Below are positions 23,295 through 29,428 of a DNA stretch of 29,428 nucleotides, piece after piece. The stretch comes from CANRIN01 sp964493515 (lineage in GTDB: Bacteria; Bacillota; Clostridia; Oscillospirales; JAAYOS01). The notes under the pieces were generated by a model that was not told where the DNA came from, did no database searches, and saw nothing but the letters and a program-made list of their open reading frames with translations. Positions within the stretch are counted from its first letter, which is position 1, and each line of letters opens with the position of its first letter. The DNA is taken from positions 1-29,428 of the forward strand of contig CAZBNJ010000021.1 in NCBI GenBank assembly GCA_964493515.1, written 5' to 3'. The translations under genes and the position numbers were made by a program.

Positions 23295-25109
23295 TTGAAC
23301 AAAAATCGCATCCGGGCGCTGCTCGGATACATGAAGGGCTATAAATGGCTGCTCGCCGTAGGGCTTGTGTTTATGGCCATCGAGATCTTCGTGTCGTTTA
23401 TAAGCCCGCTTGTTATGTCGATCACCATTGACTCGGTGCTCGACTCGAAGCCGGCGGACGTACCCGGCTACTTCAGGTGGTTCGTGACACTGGTCGGAGG
23501 GGACGAGGGACTGCGGCAGGACGTGCTGCGTTCGCTGCTCATCATGGCGAGCGCGACGGTCGTGTTCAAGTTTGTCAGCGGACTGCTCACCTTCCTGCGC
23601 ACATATGTCAACTCGAAGGCGAGCGAGAGCATGGTAAAGCGGCTGCGCGACCGCGTGTACGAGCACGTCCAGGCGCTGCCCTTCCGCTATCACGCGACGG
23701 CGCAGACCGGCGACCTGATACAGCGCTCGACAAACGACGTGGAGACGGTACGCCGATTTGTGTCGGGAACGCTGCTTGAGTTTGTGCGGACGATACTGCT
23801 GTTTGTTGTCGGCATATTTATCATGGGAAACCTGAACTTCCCGCTCGCGATGATAACGCTGGCGCTGTCGCCGTTCATCGTCGTCACCTCTGCGGTGTTC
23901 ATGAAGAAGATACAGAATCTTTTCATGGAGCTGGAGGAGCAGGAGTCCAAGATGTACACCGTTGTGCAGGAGAACCTGACCGGCACACGCGTGGTGCGCG
24001 CCTTCGGTCGCCAGCGCTTTGAGATGGACAAGTTCCTCAAGGAGAACGAGGGACTGCGCGACAAGACGATAAAGCTGAACAATATGTTCGCGAATCTGTG
24101 GGCGGCGCTGGACGTCGTCAGCGGACTTCAGATAGCGATGGTGGCGATATTCGGCATCGTTTTCGCCGTAAGAGGAGATATCTCGGTCGGCGAGTACACT
24201 GCGTTCACAAGCTATGTCTACATCTTCATCTGGCCGCTGCGCAGCTTCGGACGCGTGCTCAGCGACTTCGGACGTTCGCTCATCTCGGTCGGACGTATCG
24301 AGGAAGTCCTGAACACCCCGATAGAGGATGAGGTAGCGGACGGCTCCACGCCTTCGCTGAAGGGAGACGTGGACTTTGAGGATGTCAGCTTTGGCTATGA
24401 CAGCGGCGCAAAGGTGCTCGACCACCTGGATATGCACATCAAGGGAGGCAGCACTGCGGCGATACTCGGCGGCACCGGCTCGGGCAAGTCGACGCTCGCG
24501 CAGCTGCTTCAGCGGCTGTACGACGTGGACGCGGGCGCGATAAAGATAGGCGGCGTGGACATAAACGAGATGCAGAAGAAGCATCTGCGCGACCACATCG
24601 GCATCGTGCTGCAGGAGCCGTTCCTCTACTCCAAGACGATAATGGACAACATCGGTATCAAGATGGAGAGCGTCGACAAGGAGCGCGTGTACGAGGCGGC
24701 GAAGGTTGCGGCGATACACGACGACATTGAGAGCTTTGACCAGGGCTATGACACGGTGGTCGGCGAGCGCGGCGTGACGCTGTCCGGCGGACAGAAGCAG
24801 CGTGTCGCGATAGCCCGCGCGCTTATCGGCGACAGCGACATACTGATATTCGACGACTCGTTGTCGGCGGTCGACGCAAAGACCGACGCGCAGATACGCG
24901 ACGCGCTGAAGAGCCGCCGCGAGGGTACGACCACCATCATAATCTCGCACCGCATAACCACGCTGATGGAGGCGGACAGGATATTCGTCCTCAAGGACGG
25001 CAAGGTGGCGGAGCAGGGTACGCACGCCGAGCTGCTGGCGCAGGGCGGCATATACAAGCGCACCTATGACATCCAGAGTATGCAGGCGGAAGAGGAGGTG
25101 ACTGCATGA
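23295..25109 (+). CDS. ABC exporter half-transporter, degenerate-site subunit (pair 2, BmrC-like)
   Basis: 604-aa ABCB-type exporter: six membrane segments (about residues 15-310) and a nucleotide-binding domain with Walker A GGTGSGKST (about 391), canonical signature LSGGQKQR (about 495) and Walker B ILIFDDSLSAVD (about 515), where D replaces the catalytic E. It is the degenerate half of a heterodimer with the next gene. The TTG at 23295 is taken as start because GGAGGG (23282-23287) lies 7 nt upstream; an in-frame ATG at 23274 has no ribosome site. It is downstream of the putative attenuator, which suggests inducible expression. Substrate unknown; drug or peptide export is likely. Confidence 0.92.
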   Translation: MNKNRIRALLGYMKGYKWLLAVGLVFMAIEIFVSFISPLVMSITIDSVLDSKPADVPGYFRWFVTLVGGDEGLRQDVLRSLLIMASATVVFKFVSGLLTFLRTYVNSKASESMVKRLRDRVYEHVQALPFRYHATAQTGDLIQRSTNDVETVRRFVSGTLLEFVRTILLFVVGIFIMGNLNFPLAMITLALSPFIVVTSAVFMKKIQNLFMELEEQESKMYTVVQENLTGTRVVRAFGRQRFEMDKFLKENEGLRDKTIKLNNMFANLWAALDVVSGLQIAMVAIFGIVFAVRGDISVGEYTAFTSYVYIFIWPLRSFGRVLSDFGRSLISVGRIEEVLNTPIEDEVADGSTPSLKGDVDFEDVSFGYDSGAKVLDHLDMHIKGGSTAAILGGTGSGKSTLAQLLQRLYDVDAGAIKIGGVDINEMQKKHLRDHIGIVLQEPFLYSKTIMDNIGIKMESVDKERVYEAAKVAAIHDDIESFDQGYDTVVGERGVTLSGGQKQRVAIARALIGDSDILIFDDSLSAVDAKTDAQIRDALKSRREGTTTIIISHRITTLMEADRIFVLKDGKVAEQGTHAELLAQGGIYKRTYDIQSMQAEEEVTA

Positions 25110-26941
25110 GCAGCGCGATAAAAGAGAAAGAGTTCCAAAACCAGAAGATAAACTGGGGAACGTGGGGCAAGATACTCGGCTTTGCCAAGAGAAGCAAGAA
25201 GTACATCTACATCGCCGCGATAGCGGGCGCGCTTACCGGAATACTTGACCTTATGACCCAGTTGCTCAGCCGCTGGGCGATAGACGGATTCATCTCGGCG
25301 GTGTCGCTCGACCACTTCTCGTGGTACATCATCGCAGCGATCGCGGCACAGATGGCGTTTGCGGTGTTTACGATGATGTTCAGCCGAGCGTGCGGACGGC
25401 TTGAGGCGAACATGACCGCTGACATACGGAACGAGGGATTCAGAAAGCTGCAGACCATGTCGTTCAGCTACTTTGACAAGACCTCGGTCGGATATCTGCT
25501 CGCGCGCATGACCACCGATGTCAGCCGCTCGACCGAAACGCTTGCGTGGTGCTTCATCGACCTCGGCTGGGGCGTGATGGCGATAGTCGCCGGCATGATC
25601 GGAATGTTCGTGATAAACTGGCAGCTCGCGCTGATACTGCTCGTCGCGCTGCCGCTCCTCGGAGTGGTCAGTATGTTCTTTCAGAAGAAGATACTGAAGC
25701 ATCAGCGTGAGACCCGCCGCCTGAATTCGATGATAACCTCGTCCTTTAACGAGGGCATCATGGGCGCACGCACCACCAAGACCCTTGTGCGCGAGGAGCT
25801 GAACAATCGCGAGTTTACCGCGACCACCGCCGGTATGCGCGGCGCGAGTATGCGCGCGGCGATGATATCGGCGCTGTATATGCCGGTCGCGTCGATGCTT
25901 ATAAGCATAGCGGTCGGTGTGGTGCTGGTCAAGGGCGGCTACGATGTGACGCGCATGGTCATATCCGTCGGTACGCTCAATATGTTCATAAACATGGGCA
26001 ACATGATGTTCGAGCCGATACGCCAGTTCGCGCGCATTTTTGCCGAGTTCCAGTCGGCGCAGGCGGCGGCGGAGCGCGTTGTCGAGGTGCTCGACGCCGA
26101 GAGCGACATCCGGGACGGCGACGCGATAGTCGCGAAGTACGGCGACCTGTTCGACCCGAAGCGCGAGAACTGGGAGACGATACGCGGCGAAGTCGAGTTC
26201 AAAAACGTCAGCTTCTACTATGTTGAGGGCGAGCCGATACTCAAAAACTTCAACCTGAAGGTCCGCGCGGGAGAGAATATAGCGCTTGTCGGAGAGACCG
26301 GCTCGGGCAAGAGCACCATCGTAAACCTCGTCTGCCGCTTCTACGAGCCGCAGGAGGGCGAGATACTCGTCGACGGGGTGAACATCCGCGAGCGCAGCCA
26401 GCTGTGGCTCCAGTCGAACCTTGGCTATGTGCTTCAGCAGCCGCATCTGTTCAGCGGCACGATACGCGAGAACATCCGCTACGGACGCCTGGACGCGAAC
26501 GACGCGGACATCGAAAACGCCGCAAAGATGGTCGGCGCGGACGAGTTTATCCGCACGCTGGACAAGGGCTACGATACCGAGGTCGGCGAGGGCGGAGGAC
26601 TGCTGTCCACCGGTCAGAAGCAGCTGATAAGCTTTGCGCGCGCGATAGTTGCAGACCCGAAGATCTTCGTGCTCGACGAGGCTACAAGCTCGATAGACAC
26701 CGAGAGCGAGATGAAGATACAGAAGGCGAGCGAGACGCTGCTGAGAAATCGCACCAGCTTTATCATCGCGCACCGACTGTCTACCGTGCGCGACGCCGAC
26801 CGCATCCTTGTCATCGACCACGGCGAGGTGCTCGAGCAGGGCAATCACAAGGAGCTGATGGCGAAGAAGGGCTACTACTACGACCTGTACACCAACCAGT
26901 TCCGTTCGGAGAAGATAGACGAGAGCGTCAAGGAGCTGTAA
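25106..26941 (+). CDS. ABC exporter half-transporter, catalytic subunit (pair 2, BmrD-like)
   Basis: 611-aa ABCB-type exporter with an N-terminal polar extension of about 35 residues, six membrane segments and a nucleotide-binding domain: Walker A GETGSGKST (about 395), altered signature LSTGQKQL (about 500) and Walker B IFVLDEATSSID with the catalytic E (about 520). It complements the preceding subunit. ATGA overlap with that gene gives tight coupling; AGGAGG is about 7 nt before the ATG. A GC-rich hairpin begins 5 nt after the stop. Confidence 0.93.
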   Translation: MSSAIKEKEFQNQKINWGTWGKILGFAKRSKKYIYIAAIAGALTGILDLMTQLLSRWAIDGFISAVSLDHFSWYIIAAIAAQMAFAVFTMMFSRACGRLEANMTADIRNEGFRKLQTMSFSYFDKTSVGYLLARMTTDVSRSTETLAWCFIDLGWGVMAIVAGMIGMFVINWQLALILLVALPLLGVVSMFFQKKILKHQRETRRLNSMITSSFNEGIMGARTTKTLVREELNNREFTATTAGMRGASMRAAMISALYMPVASMLISIAVGVVLVKGGYDVTRMVISVGTLNMFINMGNMMFEPIRQFARIFAEFQSAQAAAERVVEVLDAESDIRDGDAIVAKYGDLFDPKRENWETIRGEVEFKNVSFYYVEGEPILKNFNLKVRAGENIALVGETGSGKSTIVNLVCRFYEPQEGEILVDGVNIRERSQLWLQSNLGYVLQQPHLFSGTIRENIRYGRLDANDADIENAAKMVGADEFIRTLDKGYDTEVGEGGGLLSTGQKQLISFARAIVADPKIFVLDEATSSIDTESEMKIQKASETLLRNRTSFIIAHRLSTVRDADRILVIDHGEVLEQGNHKELMAKKGYYYDLYTNQFRSEKIDESVKEL

Positions 26942-26945
26942 GCAA

Positions 26946-26974
26946 ACGGCGGCGTGGATATTCCGCGTCGCCGT
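26946..26974 (+). terminator. Hairpin after the second ABC exporter pair
   Basis: Positions 26946-26957 pair with 26963-26974 through 12 bp (two G-U) around loop ATATT. The tail (CTGTATAT) is not a good U-run, so termination may be incomplete. Confidence 0.6.
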
Positions 26975-27011
26975 CTGTATATAAACCTCATCGAAGAAAG
27001 GAGAATGTTTT

Positions 27012-27083
27012 ATGAAAAGTGTGAATTTTTGGCGTTACCATAACTTTCTGAGGGAGGAAATCATTTGGAGGATAAGAACTTAA
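27012..27083 (+). CDS. Possible 23-aa small ORF overlapping the rsgA start
   Basis: ATG at 27012 with AAAGGAG (26997-27003) 8 nt upstream, reading MKSVNFWRYHNFL and ending in WRIRT before TAA at 27081-27083. It overlaps the first 19 bp of rsgA in another frame, and its 3' half contains the rsgA ribosome site. It could act as a translational coupler or be chance; the perfect ribosome site is the main support. Confidence 0.4.
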   Translation: MKSVNFWRYHNFLREEIIWRIRT

Positions 27084-28075
27084 TACGCGCTGACATCCTG
27101 GAGGTGCAGCGCAGCGTGTGCGTCTGCGGCAGTGCCGACGGCGAGATAACATGCGAAATGCTCTTGTCGGACGACGCGGAGCTTCCGACGGTCGGCGACG
27201 TGGCGATATGCGAGCAGATCGGAGGCTCATGGTACCTGCGCGAGATACTTCCGCGAAAGAGCTGCTTCTACCGCCGCGCGACCGACCCGAAGGTCGTTCG
27301 CAGACAGGCGGTCGCGGCAAACTTCGACTATGTGTTCATCGTTCAGGCGCTTGGGCACGACTTCAACCCGGCGAGGCTGGAGCGATACCTCGCGGCGGCG
27401 TGGCAGTCGGGAGGTACGCCGGTGGTGATACTGAGCAAGGCGGACACCTGCGAGAACGCTGCCGAGTGCGTGGCGCTCGCATCGTCGGTCGCGGTCGGCG
27501 CGGATGTCTGCGCAATATCCGCGCTCACCGGCGAAGGTTTGGACGCGCTCGCGGGATACCTCACATCGGGTACGACGGTGGCGCTGCTTGGGTCGAGCGG
27601 CGTAGGCAAGAGCACGCTTGTCAACGCGCTTGCCGGCGAGGAGCTGATGAAGACCGGCACCGTGCGAGAGTCGGACGACCGCGGTCGCCACACGACCACC
27701 TATCGACGGATGCTGACGCTGCCGAGCGGCGCGCGCGTTATAGACACGCCGGGTATGCGCACGCTCGGACTTGCCGACACCGAAGGCCTTGACGAGGTGT
27801 TCGACGACGTGAAACGCGCGCTCGAACGCGGATGCCGCTTCCGCGACTGCAAGCACGAGGGCGAGCCGGGATGCGCCATATCCGCTGCGATTGCCGACGG
27901 AACGCTTGACGCCGAGCGGTGGAGGAGATACAAGAAGCTCCGCGACGAGGCGGAACGCACCGAACGCGGGCTTGCGCGGCACCAGCTTTTCAAGGAGAGA
28001 AAGGCGGAGCGCAGGAGCGGCAAGACCTTCCGCCGAAACGACGACAGATGGGAGGATGACGGCGATGAGCGATAA
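27065..28075 (+). CDS. rsgA: Ribosome small-subunit-dependent GTPase A
   Basis: 336-aa circularly permuted GTPase. An N-terminal OB fold (about 1-75) is followed by the G domain in the order G4 (LSKAD), G1 P-loop LGSSGVGKST, G2 RHTTTYRR and G3 DTPGM. The C-terminal zinc site is C-R-F-R-D-C-K-H with a final Cys in EPGCAI. RsgA matures the 30S subunit. The TTG at 27065 follows GGAGG (27053-27057) by 7 nt. The extended C-terminal tail is basic (KERKAERRSGKTFRR). It overlaps the next gene by 11 bp. Confidence 0.96.
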   Translation: MEDKNLIRADILEVQRSVCVCGSADGEITCEMLLSDDAELPTVGDVAICEQIGGSWYLREILPRKSCFYRRATDPKVVRRQAVAANFDYVFIVQALGHDFNPARLERYLAAAWQSGGTPVVILSKADTCENAAECVALASSVAVGADVCAISALTGEGLDALAGYLTSGTTVALLGSSGVGKSTLVNALAGEELMKTGTVRESDDRGRHTTTYRRMLTLPSGARVIDTPGMRTLGLADTEGLDEVFDDVKRALERGCRFRDCKHEGEPGCAISAAIADGTLDAERWRRYKKLRDEAERTERGLARHQLFKERKAERRSGKTFRRNDDRWEDDGDER

Positions 28076-28922
28076 CGAAGCGTGCGGCGTGATATTTCAG
28101 GAGATGGACGGCGTTCGCTTCAAAATGCGCGAGCCGTTCAACTTTGGATTTTTAGCGAAGTACGGCAGGGTTTTCAAGGTGTTTGATGACCAGGACTCGG
28201 GCAACATCTGCTTCGGCGTCGAGTCGCCACAGGGCAGTCGGTTTGTTAAATTCGCGGGAGCGAGAACAGCCGAGTACGACGGCGAGCCGTACGACGCGGT
28301 TGCGCGCCTTAGGGACACCCTTCCGATATACCGAGACATACGCCACGACGCGCTGATAAACTACCTCGGCGCGGAGGAGATAGAAGGCGGTTTCGCGATG
28401 GTGTTCGAGTGGGCGGACGGGGAGTGCATGGGCAGGATGTACGAGCAGTCCCACCGCGCGATAATGGGTCTTCCCGTGAAGGAGAAGCTGGCGATGTTCG
28501 ACACAATAATCGACTTTCTGGCGGCAGTGGTCGCGGCGGGTTATGTCGCAATAGACTTCTACGACGGAAGCGTTATGTACGACCGCACGCGCCGAAAGAC
28601 CACCGTCTGCGACATCGATCTGTTCCGAAGAAGGCCCGCGAAAAACGATATGGGGCGGATGTGGGGCAGCTCACGGTTCATGTCGCCGGAGGAGTACGAA
28701 TTCGGCGCGACGCTCGACGAGGTGACAAATGTCTTTACTATCGGGCAGATGGGATTTTCGCTGTTCACCGACAGCGACCGCGAGCGGGAGAGCTGGGTGC
28801 TGTCCGACGGCAGCTACGATGTTCTGATGAAGGCGATAAGCGAGAACAGAGCGGACAGATACGCGAGCATCGCGGAGTTTTGGGACGCGTGGAGACGGGA
28901 GGCGGCGTATGTATCTAATTGA
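28065..28922 (+). CDS. Protein-kinase-like protein with degenerate catalytic motifs
   Basis: 285-aa protein with a Hanks-type kinase fold outline. K62 in RFVKFAG fits the ATP-binding lysine. D164 in AIDFYDGSVMYD fits the catalytic loop, but the usual HRDxKxxN residues are changed (Y and S replace K and N). DFG is replaced by D183-I-D185, and RFMSPEEY (about 204-211) fits the APE motif. A glycine-rich loop is not evident. It may therefore be a weak kinase or a pseudokinase, or belong to a small antibiotic-kinase-like group. The ATG at 28065 lies 9 nt after GGGAGG; an ATG at 28056 abuts it. It overlaps rsgA by 11 bp and the next gene by 14 bp, so the three are coupled. Confidence 0.65.
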   Translation: MSDNEACGVIFQEMDGVRFKMREPFNFGFLAKYGRVFKVFDDQDSGNICFGVESPQGSRFVKFAGARTAEYDGEPYDAVARLRDTLPIYRDIRHDALINYLGAEEIEGGFAMVFEWADGECMGRMYEQSHRAIMGLPVKEKLAMFDTIIDFLAAVVAAGYVAIDFYDGSVMYDRTRRKTTVCDIDLFRRRPAKNDMGRMWGSSRFMSPEEYEFGATLDEVTNVFTIGQMGFSLFTDSDRERESWVLSDGSYDVLMKAISENRADRYASIAEFWDAWRREAAYVSN

Positions 28923-29421
28923 TAACGAACTGACTATCCGCGAATCGACCGTAGACGACGCGCACACGCTGGGCGAATGGTGGCGTGACGGCAAGGTGAT
29001 GGCGCACGCGGGCTTTCCGCTTGGGCTGGACACGACCGACGAGGAGATCGCGGCAAAGATAACCGACCCAAACGACGTAAACACCCGCCACATCATCGAG
29101 CGCGACGGCGAGCCGATAGGGGAAATGAACTATCGTCCGCAGCCGGACGGTTCGGTCGAGATAGGCATAAAGATATGCCGCTTTGATATGCAGGAGAAGG
29201 GATATGGAACGCGGCTGCTTCGGATGTTCATACGCGAGCTGTTCGCGATGGGCGCGACAAAGATAGTGCTGGACACCAACCTGAAAAACGAGCGCGCACA
29301 GCACGTCTACGAAAAACTCGGTTTTCGGCGGACGCGCATCGAGTACGACGCGTGGCTCGACCAGCTCGGTGAGAAGCAGAGCACGGTATTCTACGAGCTT
29401 CTTCCACAGGAATTGAAGTAG
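28909..29421 (+). CDS. GNAT family N-acetyltransferase (RimJ/RimL-like)
   Basis: 170-aa acetyltransferase starting LTIRESTVDDAHTLGEWW, with the acetyl-CoA loop in FDMQEKGYGTRLLRMFI (Q/R-x-x-G-x-G type) and the C-terminal family pattern NERAQHVYEKLGFRRT. Overall it resembles the RimJ/RimL and aminoglycoside-acetyltransferase type, but the substrate cannot be read from sequence. GGGAGG lies about 8 nt before the ATG at 28909, inside the 3' end of the kinase-like gene. The stop is 7 bp before the window edge. Confidence 0.88.
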   Translation: MYLIDNELTIRESTVDDAHTLGEWWRDGKVMAHAGFPLGLDTTDEEIAAKITDPNDVNTRHIIERDGEPIGEMNYRPQPDGSVEIGIKICRFDMQEKGYGTRLLRMFIRELFAMGATKIVLDTNLKNERAQHVYEKLGFRRTRIEYDAWLDQLGEKQSTVFYELLPQELK

Positions 29422-29428
29422 GATAACA

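Noticed and set aside
26975..26990. TATATAAA after the exporter pair as an rsgA promoter
   Set aside because: No -35 element at the right distance and the TG before it is out of register; rsgA may be served by read-through.

Overview
The window is one continuous stretch of chromosomal genes, all on the + strand, with very short intergenic gaps and many 1-11 bp overlaps. The gene set (SpoIVFA/SpoIVFB-like pair, GerW/YtfJ, DacF-like carboxypeptidase, TIGR03960/TIGR03936 pair, IspH-ribosomal protein S1 fusion, S-layer-homology protein) points to a GC-rich, endospore-type member of the Clostridia (Bacillota). I cannot name a genus. Strong AGGAGG-type ribosome sites and frequent TTG starts fit this. 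Isoleucine is often encoded by ATA, which is unusual for GC-rich DNA.

Layout. (1) 67-1534: an M23/M50 pair resembling SpoIVFA/SpoIVFB. The first gene's ribosome site and start lie inside a 21-bp hairpin. (2) 1633-4718: a GNAT acetyltransferase with its own promoter, then the radical-SAM protein TIGR03960 and its partner TIGR03936. (3) 4783-15579: a long housekeeping/sporulation block: site-2 protease, scpA, scpB, DUF2953, gerW/ytfJ, dacF-like, rluB-type pseudouridine synthase, RpiR regulator, HI0933-type flavoprotein, cmk, plsC and an ispH-rpsA fusion. The dacF-like gene sits directly behind a 21-bp terminator-like hairpin. (4) 15702-19717: a heterodimeric ABC exporter pair followed by a TmrB-like (tunicamycin resistance) ATPase. 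(5) 19839-22871: a secreted phosphodiester-glycosidase with three SLH repeats. (6) 22930-26941: a promoter, a previously unlisted 44-codon ORF, an anti-antiterminator hairpin, a strong intrinsic terminator and a second heterodimeric ABC exporter pair. (7) 27012-29421: a 23-codon ORF overlapping rsgA, then a degenerate protein-kinase-like protein and a second GNAT acetyltransferase.

The most interesting element is the 22930-23294 leader. A small ORF with its own ribosome site is followed by segments that can form either hairpin 1:2 plus terminator 3:4, or an alternative 2:3 antiterminator. This is the architecture of ribosome-mediated transcription attenuation, as known for Bacillus subtilis bmrB-bmrCD, and it stands in front of the same kind of exporter. 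Six promoters share one pattern: TTG(C/A) at -35, exactly 17 bp, and a TG-extended -10. Two exporter pairs and the TmrB homologue suggest a chromosomal antibiotic self-protection theme between 15.6 and 27 kb. No tRNA, rRNA, CRISPR array, insertion sequence or phage gene was seen.
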